Under the pieces are notes generated by a model that searched no databases, had not been told where the DNA came from, and worked only from the letters and a program-made list of their open reading frames with translations. Shown piece after piece: positions 7,981-15,488 of a DNA stretch of 17,540 nt (position 1 is its first letter; the number at the start of each line of letters is the position of its first letter). The stretch comes from CAYVQE01 sp964633205 (GTDB taxonomy: Bacteria > Myxococcota > B64-G9): assembly GCA_964633205.1 (NCBI GenBank), contig CAZWFN010000133.1, positions 1-17,540 of the forward strand, given 5' to 3'. The translations under genes and the position numbers were made by a program.

Positions 7981-9426
7981 ATGGAAGCGCTTTTGCGGCT
8001 GTCGGGCCTGGAGCTGGCCCGGGGCATCCGCGCCCGCGAGTTCACCGCCGGCGAGGTGGTGGCCGCGCACATCGCGCGGCTGCGCGCGGTCGGCCCGCGG
8101 CTCAACGCCGTGGTGCGCCAGCGCTTCGCCGGTGCCCTGGCCGAGGCCCGGCGGGTCGACGAGCGGCTGCGGGCCGGGCTCGACGAGCCGCCGCCGCCCT
8201 ACTGGGGGGTGCCGTGCACCATCAAGGAGGCCTTCGCCGTGACCGGCATGCCCTGGTCGGCCGGGCTGGTGGCCCGCGGCCGCACCATCGCCGGGGCCGA
8301 CGCCACCGGGGTGGCCCGGCTGCGCGCGGCCGGGGCCATCGTGCTGGGGGTGACCAACACCTCGGAGCTGTGCATGTGGATGGAGGCGGCCAACCGGGTC
8401 TACGGCCGCACCGCCAACCCCTACGCGCCGGGCCGCATCGCCGGCGGCTCCAGCGGCGGCGAGGGGGCGGTGATCGGCGCCGGCGGCTCGCCCTTCGGCC
8501 TGGGCGCCGATGTGGGCGGATCGATCCGCATGCCGGCCTTCTTCTGCGGCGTGTTCGGCCACAAGCCCAGCGGCGGCCTGGTGCCCAACAGCGGCCAGTT
8601 CCCCATCGCCCGGGGTGAGGCGCTGCGCATGCTGACCACCGGCCCGCTGTGCCGCCGGGCCGCCGACCTGATGCCGCTGCTGCGGATCCTGGCCGGCCCG
8701 GACGGCCGCGACGCCGAGTGCCGCCGGCGGCCGCTGGGCGATCCGGCGCAGCTGGATCTGGCGCGGCTGCGGGTGCTGGACGTGGCCGGCGACGGCTGGC
8801 TGCCGGTGGCGCCGGCGCTGCGCCGGGCCCAGCGCCGGGCCGCGGCCGCCCTGGCCGCCGCCGGTGCCCGGGTGCGCCCGGCGCGATTCAGCGGGCTGCG
8901 CTGGTCGCTGCTGATCTGGGCGGCCGAGCTGGCCGCCCGCGACGGTGGCTCTTACCGGGCGCGGTTGGGCCAGGGCGTGCCCATCGGGCGCGCCCGCGAG
9001 CTGGCCCGCTGGCTCGTGGGTCGCTCGGCGCACACCCTGCCCTCGCTGGGCCTGGCCGCCATCGAGCAGCTGACCGCCGGCCCGCAGGCCATCGAGGCCC
9101 GCGCCCGGCAGGCCGGGGCCCGGCTGCGCGAGGAGCTGGTCGCGGCGCTGGGCGCCGACGGGGTGATGCTCTACCCCTCGCACCCGCGGCCGGCGCCGCG
9201 CCACAACGCGCCGCTGCTGCGGCCCTTCGCCTGGACCTACACCGCGGTGTTCAACGCGCTGGAGCTGCCGGTCACCCAGGTGCCGCTGGGCCTCGGCCCG
9301 GGCGGCCTGCCGCTGGGGGTGCAGGTGGTGGCCGGGCCCGGTCGCGATCACCTGGGCATCGCCGTGGCCCTGGCGCTGGAGCGCGCCTGCGGCGGCTGGG
9401 TGTGGCCGGGCGCTCAGCGCGCTTGA
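7981..9426 (+). CDS. Amidase-signature enzyme, fatty-acid-amide-hydrolase-like
   Basis: Encodes 481 aa. The ATG at 7981 has GGGAGG shortly upstream; the frame is open a little further but without a better start. It carries the complete Ser-cisSer-Lys triad of the amidase signature family: Lys82 (TIKEAF), cis-Ser157 (GGSSGGEG) and nucleophile Ser181 (DVGGSIRMPA). The intervals (75 and 24 residues) are exactly those between Lys142, Ser217 and Ser241 of mammalian FAAH. This supports hydrolysis of carboxamides or esters, possibly of hydrophobic acyl amides; substrate is not readable. No GatCAB partner genes are nearby, which argues against a tRNA amidotransferase subunit. No signal peptide. It is transcribed alone, divergently from the SDR, and its last 13 bases overlap the tail of the convergent glycosyltransferase gene. 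Confidence 0.92.
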   Translation: MEALLRLSGLELARGIRAREFTAGEVVAAHIARLRAVGPRLNAVVRQRFAGALAEARRVDERLRAGLDEPPPPYWGVPCTIKEAFAVTGMPWSAGLVARGRTIAGADATGVARLRAAGAIVLGVTNTSELCMWMEAANRVYGRTANPYAPGRIAGGSSGGEGAVIGAGGSPFGLGADVGGSIRMPAFFCGVFGHKPSGGLVPNSGQFPIARGEALRMLTTGPLCRRAADLMPLLRILAGPDGRDAECRRRPLGDPAQLDLARLRVLDVAGDGWLPVAPALRRAQRRAAAALAAAGARVRPARFSGLRWSLLIWAAELAARDGGSYRARLGQGVPIGRARELARWLVGRSAHTLPSLGLAAIEQLTAGPQAIEARARQAGARLREELVAALGADGVMLYPSHPRPAPRHNAPLLRPFAWTYTAVFNALELPVTQVPLGLGPGGLPLGVQVVAGPGRDHLGIAVALALERACGGWVWPGAQRA

Positions 9427-11192
9427 GCGCCGCCGGGGCGCGGGCGCTGGATGCGGTTTTCGTCCCGGCAGTCGTAGACCAGCACCATGGGCACCTGATC
9501 CAGGTACAGCCCGTGGGCGATGCTGCGGTGGCCGAGCAGGTTCCAGATGCGGTACTGCACGTCGACGAACTCGCGGTGGTACTGGTAGACGCAGAAGTCG
9601 GCCCGCTGCGGGCCCCAGGCCGGGCGCACGTCGGCCCGCAGCCAGCCGTCGCGCTTGTAGGCGGCGAAGCTCTTGCCGGTCACCTCGTGGAAGAACACCC
9701 GCGCGCCGGGCGGCGCGTTGCGGTTGAGCCAGGGCAGCACCCCGGTGACGTTGTTCGACCAGTACTGCCGCTGCATGCCCAGATCGGCCGCGCCGGCGGT
9801 GCCGCCGGCCAGCGCGTTGTAGAACGAGGTACCGTAGGGCCCGATCCACAGTAGCCCGGCCAGCGAGGGCGCCAGCGCCAGCGCGGCCAGCCCGGCCGTC
9901 CAGGCCGGCCGCCGCCGGCCGCGGCGCCAGTGCGCGGGCAGTCGGTCTATCATGCGCTCCAGCGCCAACGCGCCCAGCACGCAGACGAAGGGCATGGCGT
10001 GCAGCCAGTGCTTGACGCCGCCGAAGATGGGCACCGCGGGCAGGGCGATGACCGCGAAGGGGATGAAGGCGTTGAGCAGCAGCAGCCAGCCGTCGGAGCG
10101 TTCCAGCTCCGGCTCGGCCGGCGCCCGCGCGCCCCGTTCTTCGCGGGCCGGGGTGCGCAGGCCGGCCAGCCGCGCCAGGGCGCCGCCGGCGGCGGCCAGC
10201 GGCCGGCCCAGCCGGCGGCCGGCCTCGGCGAAAAAGCCCCAGCCGCCCAGCAGCAGCGTGGGCAGCGGCAGGGTCAGCGCGGTGACCGCGAAGGGGTAGG
10301 CCCAGGGAAAGGGCGGGTCGGTCAGCAGCCGGCCGAAGTACTCCCAGTGGTAGTTGACGTGATCGAGATGGAAGCCGAAGTACCAGCCCAGCCGCTCCAG
10401 GGTGTCGTGCCACAGAAAGGGCCAGTGGCCGATGAAGATCAGCGGGCCGAAGATCAGCATGGCGATCAGGGCCAGCGGGATGCGCGGCAGGTGCAGGCCG
10501 CGGCGGTCCAGCGACAGGGCCCGGCCCTCGACCACCAGCCAGTGCAGCCCCAGCACCGGCAGGATGAAAAAGGAGTTGTGCTTGGTGGCCAGCGCTGCGC
10601 CCCAGGCCAGTCCGGTGAGCAGGGCCCAGCCGGCCGAGCCGCGGGCCCGGCGCCAGGCCAGCACCACCGCCAGCCAGACGGTCACCGCTGGCATGTCGAA
10701 GCAGGCCAGCTGGGCGTGGAAGAAGTGGCGCGGCGCCAGCAAAAAGGCCAGCGCGGCCACCAGCCCCACCCGGCGCGAGGCCACCGCCGCGCCCAGCAAG
10801 AAGGTCAGCACCACCGCCAGCGCCGAGAAGACCTGCGCCGGCAGGCGCATGGCCCGGCCGTAGGCCCCCGCCTGCCCGGTGGTGCGCCCGGCCGGGCGCG
10901 GGTCCGGCTCCGGTGCCAGGGCCAGGTAGCTCAATGCCATCAGGTTCTTGAGCAGCACCGGGTGTTCGCGGTTGTTCTCGTAGTGGCGCCGGATGACCGG
11001 CTCGCTCAGGGCCCGGTCCGCATCGCGGCCCAGTACCTGGAACCAGCCGGCGTAGGACTCGGCGGCGGCGAAGTAGAAGCTCTCGTCGCGGGTATAGCCC
11101 ACCTGCGGGGCGTGGAGGAAGATGGCGCTGAAGCCGATCAGCCCCAGCAGCAAAGCCAGCAGGCCGGTGGCGTGGCGCCGGGCCCAGCTCAC
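9414..11192 (-). CDS. GT39/PMT-like multi-spanning glycosyltransferase
   Basis: Encodes 592 aa. The start is GTG at 11192, overlapping the upstream stop (GTGA, 11189-11192). The architecture is that of dolichyl- or polyprenyl-phosphate-sugar transferases (PMT/ArnT clan): a first membrane helix at about 9-27, then the acidic loop motif Asp36-Glu37 (YTRDESFYF) that acts in catalysis or metal binding in this clan, followed by many hydrophobic helices (about 121-137, 141-153, 168-180, 188-222 and further). 'RHFFHAQLACFDMP' around 155-167 and 'KHWLHAMPF' are characteristic polar insertions. A hydrophilic region in the middle (an LRTPAREERGARAP-type linker) separates the helix bundles, and the last ~120 residues are mostly soluble and probably periplasmic. 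It would move a lipid-linked sugar to lipid or protein on the outer face of the inner membrane. Donor and acceptor unknown. Confidence 0.87.
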   Translation of the reverse strand: MSWARRHATGLLALLLGLIGFSAIFLHAPQVGYTRDESFYFAAAESYAGWFQVLGRDADRALSEPVIRRHYENNREHPVLLKNLMALSYLALAPEPDPRPAGRTTGQAGAYGRAMRLPAQVFSALAVVLTFLLGAAVASRRVGLVAALAFLLAPRHFFHAQLACFDMPAVTVWLAVVLAWRRARGSAGWALLTGLAWGAALATKHNSFFILPVLGLHWLVVEGRALSLDRRGLHLPRIPLALIAMLIFGPLIFIGHWPFLWHDTLERLGWYFGFHLDHVNYHWEYFGRLLTDPPFPWAYPFAVTALTLPLPTLLLGGWGFFAEAGRRLGRPLAAAGGALARLAGLRTPAREERGARAPAEPELERSDGWLLLLNAFIPFAVIALPAVPIFGGVKHWLHAMPFVCVLGALALERMIDRLPAHWRRGRRRPAWTAGLAALALAPSLAGLLWIGPYGTSFYNALAGGTAGAADLGMQRQYWSNNVTGVLPWLNRNAPPGARVFFHEVTGKSFAAYKRDGWLRADVRPAWGPQRADFCVYQYHREFVDVQYRIWNLLGHRSIAHGLYLDQVPMVLVYDCRDENRIQRPRPGGAQAR

Positions 11193-12088
11193 CGGCGCAC
11201 CTCGGCGTCGAAGCAGAAGTGGCGCATGCCGGCCCGTGGCGCGCTGATGCGGAAGGTGACCGCAAAGGGTCCGGGGCCCAGCGCGGCGATGTCGATGGCG
11301 TGCGGGAAGTGGCCGCTTTGGTTGGGCTGGACGATGCGCGCCAGCGGCCGGCCGGCGGCCTCGACCTCCAGCGTCACCGGGGCGCCGCCGGCGGTCCGGG
11401 CCGCCGGCGGGGTCAGCCCGGTGTGGATCAGCAGGCGGCGGCCGCCGGGCACGGCCGGGTAGCGGATCTCGATCGGGCCCTGCTCGGTGGGGTGGGCCCA
11501 GATGACCTCCCGCGGCTCGGCGCCCAGCTCGACGATCACGCGGCCGACGAAGTTCCAGTCGTGGCGGCTGCAGATCCAGCGTTGATCGCGCCAGCGGTCG
11601 CAGGCCCGGCGACCGCCGGCGGTGTGGACGGCCACCGCGGCCTCGTGCAGCCGGGCGCGGAAGTCGTAGACCACCTCCAGCGGCTGGTGGCGCAGCCGGA
11701 AGCGGCGCAGCCGCAGCCCGTCGAAGTCCAGCTCTTGGACGAGGCTGGCGCGCTCGCCGGCCAGGGCCGCGGGCAGCGGCTCATGGTGGCCGGGCAGGCT
11801 GAACAGCCACAGGCGGCGATGGCTCTCGAGGTCGGTGGCCGCCAGCGCGCGGCGCTGCAGCAGCGGCCGCCGGCCCAGCTGCTCGCGCAGCCGCGCCGCC
11901 CACCAGGGCTGCACCGCCACCGCGTCGCCGGCCCGCCAGCCGGCGCGCACCCGCTCGGCCGCCGCCGCCCAGGGCTGCGGGCCCAGCCGGCCGAACAGCC
12001 AGAAGCCCAGCGCGTACAGGCTGCAGGCGATCAGGATGGCCAGCGGCAGCGCACGCCAGGCGCGCCGGTCGGCGGGGCGTCGGCTCAT
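11189..12088 (-). CDS. Single-pass membrane protein of unknown function, partner of the GT39-like enzyme
   Basis: Encodes 299 aa from the ATG at 12088. The frame extends 35 codons further up, but that part is made of a tandem repeat and the lower-GC flank and gives an unlikely N-terminus. The ribosome site is weak (TCGGGGC). A basic start (SRRPADRRAWR) is followed by one membrane helix, residues about 14-33, leaving about 260 residues outside. The exported part has a Trp/Arg-rich section (QPWWAARLREQLG, then RRLWLFSLPGHH), an RRLLIHTGL strand region and a C-terminal beta-rich stretch (HFPHAIDIAALGPGPFAVTF). I do not recognise a named family. The GTGA overlap with the glycosyltransferase implies joint translation, so it may present, modify or regulate the acceptor of that enzyme (inference). 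Confidence 0.78.
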   Translation of the reverse strand: MSRRPADRRAWRALPLAILIACSLYALGFWLFGRLGPQPWAAAAERVRAGWRAGDAVAVQPWWAARLREQLGRRPLLQRRALAATDLESHRRLWLFSLPGHHEPLPAALAGERASLVQELDFDGLRLRRFRLRHQPLEVVYDFRARLHEAAVAVHTAGGRRACDRWRDQRWICSRHDWNFVGRVIVELGAEPREVIWAHPTEQGPIEIRYPAVPGGRRLLIHTGLTPPAARTAGGAPVTLEVEAAGRPLARIVQPNQSGHFPHAIDIAALGPGPFAVTFRISAPRAGMRHFCFDAEVRR

Positions 12089-12154
12089 GCCCCGATCAGA
12101 TAGCAGAAAAGCCGGCCGCCGGGAAAGAAAGGCGACAAACCCAGACGCATTCCG

Positions 12155-12192
12155 CCGGCATGCAGAGAAGGCACCGGCATGCAGGGAAGGCA
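12155..12192. repeat. Tandem 19-bp direct repeat, candidate operator of the HTH gene
   Basis: CCGGCATGCAGAGAAGGCA (12155-12173) is followed immediately by CCGGCATGCAGGGAAGGCA (12174-12192), 18 of 19 bases identical. Each unit contains the palindrome GCATGC. The pair lies 99 bases before the HTH-peptidase ATG and 66 bases before the divergent membrane-protein ATG. Between it and the HTH gene there is only a weak promoter candidate (TTGTGG at 12216, GCTAAT at 12240). Repeated sites upstream of an XRE regulator often bind that regulator; alternatively this is debris of the insertion boundary. Confidence 0.6.
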
Positions 12193-12290
12193 TTTTTCAA
12201 GGTCTGAGTGCGTTCTTGTGGTCGGGGGTCCAGATGTGTGCTAATTTCACAACATCGGTTTTCGTTGAATACCTGGAAAAGGTGGTCTCG

Positions 12291-13421
12291 ATGGAAGGTC
12301 GTGATTTGAACTGGAAGGAATTGGGCGAGCGCATTGCCATGGCGCGCAAGGTGGCTGGATTGAGCCAGGAAAGGTTGGGGCAACCGCTGAACCTGGATCG
12401 CAGCGCCGTGTCTCGGATCGAATCGGGAAACCGAACGGTGGATTCGCTGGAGTTATCACGGTTGGCATCCGAGTTGGATCGGCCGCTGGATTGGTTCCTG
12501 CGGCCATTGCCGCAGACGGTGGTCAGCCGCAGGGATGACCGCCAGGAAAAGAGGCTGACAGCAGCCGACTTCAAGCTCGAGGATCTCGTTTCAGATGTCG
12601 AGCTTCTACTGGAGTTTGGAACTCTGTCAGCCTTCGAACCCGAGCAACTGCCGATAGGCCGCCGCCTTCGCAATGCGGCCGACGCCGAAGCCGTTGCGCA
12701 ACGGGCTCGTGTTTTCGCAGGCAGCGGACAGGGCCCGGTGGCGGATCTGATCGATGTCGCCGAAAGACTGGGATTGCTCGTCTTCGTGCTCGATATCGAC
12801 CCGGACGCTTTCGAGGGAGCCTACGTCGCATTGCCGACCTGGGGGATCGCTGTCATCGCTTCGGATCTGACTCCCGGCAGGCGCAGGTACACGATGGCCC
12901 ATGAACTCGGGCACCATGTTCTGGAGGATGAGTTCGACACCTTTTCCGAGATGCCAACCGCGAGAAGTCGGCGGGAAAAGCTGATCAACGCATTTGCGGT
13001 TCACTTCCTGTTGCCGCGCGAGGGTGTCTCCGCTCGCTTCAGTTCGCTCCGCAACGACGGGTACGATACCCGTGAGGCCGCCCTCTTTTTGGGCCAGGAG
13101 TACGCTGTCAGTTGGACAGCGCTTTGCGCCCAGCTCAAGACGCTGAAGCTAATCGATGAAAAGACGCGCAAGGCGCTGGCGGCCGATGTCCCCGGCGCTG
13201 CAGATTTTCTCGAGCTGGGCCTGCGGTTGCCGCCCAACGATGCGGCGACCAAGATACCTGGTGTCTTTGCGCGCGCTGTCATCAGAGCTTACAAGTCGAA
13301 CAAGCTATCTGCGGAGCGGGCCGTCGAGATGCTGCGCGGCGAGATCACGAAGGAGAATTTGCCGACTCTGCCGCCGGCTCCGCTCGACTCTCTGATCGGT
13401 GAAATCGAGCGCCCGCTTTGA
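12291..13421 (+). CDS. XRE helix-turn-helix / ImmA-IrrE metallopeptidase fusion (antitoxin or repressor-protease)
   Basis: Encodes 376 aa. The ATG at 12291 has AAGGTGG (12279-12285) at a good distance; the frame is open much further upstream, but only through antisense of the neighbouring gene. Residues about 7-65 are an XRE HTH: LGERIAMARKVAGLSQERLG, then the recognition helix around RSAVSRIESGNRTV. A linker of about 80 residues follows. Residues about 140-245 are an ImmA/IrrE (COG2856-type) zinc peptidase with His204-Glu205-x-x-His208 in MAHELGHH and a following EKLINAFAVHFLLP segment whose Glu229 is the likely third ligand. The last 130 residues are helical. In ImmR/ImmA of ICEBs1 and DdrO/IrrE of Deinococcus this peptidase cleaves an XRE repressor after damage; here both parts are fused, allowing self-cleavage or cleavage of a partner. 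The PIN gene overlaps its stop (TTGA). Codon use is less GC-biased than in neighbours. Confidence 0.9.
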   Translation: MEGRDLNWKELGERIAMARKVAGLSQERLGQPLNLDRSAVSRIESGNRTVDSLELSRLASELDRPLDWFLRPLPQTVVSRRDDRQEKRLTAADFKLEDLVSDVELLLEFGTLSAFEPEQLPIGRRLRNAADAEAVAQRARVFAGSGQGPVADLIDVAERLGLLVFVLDIDPDAFEGAYVALPTWGIAVIASDLTPGRRRYTMAHELGHHVLEDEFDTFSEMPTARSRREKLINAFAVHFLLPREGVSARFSSLRNDGYDTREAALFLGQEYAVSWTALCAQLKTLKLIDEKTRKALAADVPGAADFLELGLRLPPNDAATKIPGVFARAVIRAYKSNKLSAERAVEMLRGEITKENLPTLPPAPLDSLIGEIERPL

Positions 13422-13948
13422 CAGACCTGGTCATCGACACCTCTGTCCTCAGTCCCTTCGCCCGTTCCCGGAGGCTGCATTCGCTCGAATTTTTAACCAG
13501 GGGGTTGCGCCGGGTGACGACCACATTGGTCAGGGAGGAGATCGAGCAAGGGATCGAAGACCACCCCGAACTGATCGACGTCAGCCGAGCCCGATGGCTG
13601 TTCACCGTCGATCTCGGTGAGCCTGCTATGCTGATGCGGTTCGCTGAATTCACAAGAGTATTGGTCGACAAGTCAGGGCGAAATGCAGGGGAAGCCAGCG
13701 TGCTGGCCTATGCCCTGGTAACCGGTTGTCCTGCCCTGGTCGATGACCGCACTGCATGCGATGTTGGCAAGCAGCGCGGTGTTGGTGTGCGGCGCTCATT
13801 GGCCTTGATCGCCGGCGTTATTCACAATGGGAGCCTGGCCGAGAACGATGCCAGAGAACTGGTCGACGAATTGATCGCCGGCGGTGCTCGATTTCCCTGC
13901 TCGGCGGACGGCTTCATCGCCTGGTGTTGCCAGTGTGGTTTTCTCTAG
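13418..13948 (+). CDS. PIN-domain nuclease, probable toxin
   Basis: Encodes 176 aa. It begins with TTG at 13418, overlapping the TGA of the HTH-peptidase gene (TTGA, 13418-13421), so it should be translated by reinitiation and at a level set by the upstream gene. The PIN pattern is clear: strand and first acid LVIDTSVLSPF (Asp7), LVREEIEQGI (Glu40/Glu41), NAGEASVLAYAL (Glu92) and PALVDDRTACDVGKQRGV (Asp109/Asp110). It most resembles DUF3368-like PIN proteins, including the late helix LALIAGVIHNGSL. PIN nucleases cut RNA with Mg or Mn and are commonly toxins such as VapC. Compared with VapC (about 130 aa) it is longer, with a C-terminal tail rich in cysteine (Cys161, 170, 171, 173). The acids needed for activity look intact. 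Partner and target are inferred from context only. Confidence 0.85.
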   Translation: MTDLVIDTSVLSPFARSRRLHSLEFLTRGLRRVTTTLVREEIEQGIEDHPELIDVSRARWLFTVDLGEPAMLMRFAEFTRVLVDKSGRNAGEASVLAYALVTGCPALVDDRTACDVGKQRGVGVRRSLALIAGVIHNGSLAENDARELVDELIAGGARFPCSADGFIAWCCQCGFL

Positions 13949-13997
13949 GGCTTGGTCATTACGGGCCAAGAATCTGAAGAGAAGATATGGATGAAGC

Positions 13998-15488
13998 TCA
14001 GAAGGTGTAGGCGGCGCCGATGCCGATGGACCAGTCGTCGACCGGGACGTATTCGCCGTAGCGGTTGGCGCTGGGGTCGGTCTCGAGCTGCCAGACGCGC
14101 CAGTACTGGCCGACCAGGTAGAGCACCGACCAGAAGTGGTAGCGGGCCTCGGCCAGAAACAGGCTCTTGTCGTCGAAGGCGAAGGCGTTGCCCGCGCCTT
14201 CGAAGTTGTGCCGGTAGTAGTAGGCGCCGAACTGCACCACCTCCAGCGCCGGCACCGCCAGGTAGAGGCGCAGGTTGGAGTTGTAGGGCCCGTCGTAGTC
14301 GTCGTAGGAGGCGCCCAGCTGCACCCAGCCCATCAGGTCGAACACCAGCTCGGCGTAGTAGCCGTTCAGCCCGCCGTCGAACTGCGCACCCAGCTCCTCG
14401 AGCACGCGGCGCTTGGGCCGCTTCTGCTCGCCGCCGCCGAAGCGGCCGCTGTCGTCCTTGAAGGGATAGCTGAACTTCTGGATCTCGTAGTAGGAGTCGA
14501 AGTAGGCCGGGATGTAGTCGGCGGCGAAGTAGCGGTACTCGGCCCGGGCCGACAGATCCAGGTTGATGACCGGGATGTGGAACACGCTCATGATGCCGGC
14601 GTGCAGCCCCCAGCCGCCGTCGATCAAGCCGTTGAAGTCGATGTAGGGCGTCAGCGACAGCCAGGACAGGTTGAGCACCCGGAACTCGATGTCACCGCCC
14701 AGCGCGGTGGCCGCCTTGGCCCGCTCGACGCGCAGGTTGCCGTCGGAGTCGAAGGACGGGGCCAGCTCGGGGCCCGGGTCGTCGGGCAGGCATTCGCCGG
14801 TGCGCGTGCCGGACTGGATCCGCTCGCCCTCGATGCAGTAGGGCGCGTCCCAGTCGCTGACCACGCTGAAGCCCAGCGCCAGGTTGTTCATGTAGGACTC
14901 GGGGTCGACGAAGGACCACGGCCGGATGTAGCCGCGGGCCCCGATCAGGTTGGAGATGAAGCCGTTGTTCAGCAGCGTCTCCACCCCGCCGTAGTCGGTG
15001 TTGACGTCGAGCTGTATGCCCATGCGGTAGTGGTCGAGGTCGGTGTTGTTGTAGTAGCGGTTGACGATGGTGCCGTGGCCCACGGTGGCGCCGGGCAGAT
15101 CGCCGACCTGGACGAAGATCAGCTCGCCCTTGCGGCCGTAGCGGAAGAAGCGCAGGATCTTGAGGTAGTCGGTCCACTCGTCCCAGTCTTCCTTGCGCAG
15201 CACGCCGCCGTAGTCGTCCTGCTGAGGGGCGCTGTCGTCGACCTTCAGCCGGAGCGGCGCCTGGATGCCGAAGCCGATCTTGCCCAGATCGAAGTTCAGC
15301 CCCAGGTTGATCGTCAGAAAGGAGTCGCCGTCGAGCATCTCGTAGCTCAGGTCGCCGCCCACCGAGCCGATCGAATCGTCGCGCGGGGCGCCGACCGCGC
15401 CCTTGATGGCCCCGGGCTGCTCGTCGGCCGCACTGGGTGGACCGATCAGCAGCGCCGCGGCCAGCAACCAGGCGGTGCCGGAGCGCAT
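13998..15488 (-). CDS. Outer-membrane beta-barrel protein
   Basis: Encodes 496 aa from the ATG at 15488, with a strong GGAGGAAG ribosome site (15493-15500). Residues 1-21 are a Sec signal peptide (WLLAAALLIGPPSAA). The mature protein is a run of alternating aromatic/polar strands (FLTINLGLNFDLGKIGFGI, AEYRYFAADY, ELVFDLMGWVQLGASYDDY and similar) and ends in AAYTF, with the terminal Phe used for insertion by the BAM machinery. It is therefore a porin-like or structural barrel. A loop contains two cysteines 14 residues apart (YCIEG to GECLP), perhaps a disulfide. It is the last gene of the ECF operon; its ATG shares one base with the preceding stop (TGATG). No named family is assigned. It meets the plus-strand PIN gene tail-to-tail across 49 bases. 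Confidence 0.85.
   Translation of the reverse strand: MRSGTAWLLAAALLIGPPSAADEQPGAIKGAVGAPRDDSIGSVGGDLSYEMLDGDSFLTINLGLNFDLGKIGFGIQAPLRLKVDDSAPQQDDYGGVLRKEDWDEWTDYLKILRFFRYGRKGELIFVQVGDLPGATVGHGTIVNRYYNNTDLDHYRMGIQLDVNTDYGGVETLLNNGFISNLIGARGYIRPWSFVDPESYMNNLALGFSVVSDWDAPYCIEGERIQSGTRTGECLPDDPGPELAPSFDSDGNLRVERAKAATALGGDIEFRVLNLSWLSLTPYIDFNGLIDGGWGLHAGIMSVFHIPVINLDLSARAEYRYFAADYIPAYFDSYYEIQKFSYPFKDDSGRFGGGEQKRPKRRVLEELGAQFDGGLNGYYAELVFDLMGWVQLGASYDDYDGPYNSNLRLYLAVPALEVVQFGAYYYRHNFEGAGNAFAFDDKSLFLAEARYHFWSVLYLVGQYWRVWQLETDPSANRYGEYVPVDDWSIGIGAAYTF

Larger units (their letters stand above)
12100..13990. other. Lower-GC segment, probable horizontally acquired insert
   Basis: Three 60-base lines counted inside the segment give 57% (12301), 53% (12901) and 53% GC (13621), against 80% (8461) and 67% (14341) in flanking genes. 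Codon third positions are visibly less G/C-biased. The change coincides with the two plus-strand genes placed between two minus-strand operons. No integrase, transposase, tRNA or clear flanking repeat is visible, so the boundaries are approximate. Confidence 0.6.

Noticed and set aside
7867..11265. 1132-codon minus-strand frame spanning the amidase and glycosyltransferase genes
   Set aside because: It is antisense to a well-supported amidase and out of frame with the glycosyltransferase; composition is Pro/Gly/Arg/Ala-rich with no recognisable motif.
9930..11462. 510-codon plus-strand frame
   Set aside because: Antisense to the transmembrane glycosyltransferase; Gln/Gly/Arg/His-rich and featureless.
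12089..12193. 35-codon N-terminal extension of the membrane-protein gene
   Set aside because: It would be encoded by the tandem 19-bp repeat and lower-GC flank; starting at 12088 puts the basic residues directly before the membrane helix.
11835..12290. Upstream extension of the HTH-peptidase frame
   Set aside because: It lies antisense to the membrane-protein gene, has GC-skewed composition, and a good ribosome site plus ATG exists at 12291.
13951..13970. CTTGG-N10-CCAAG inverted repeat between the PIN and barrel genes
   Set aside because: Short stem, long loop and no T-run; too weak to call a terminator or insertion boundary.
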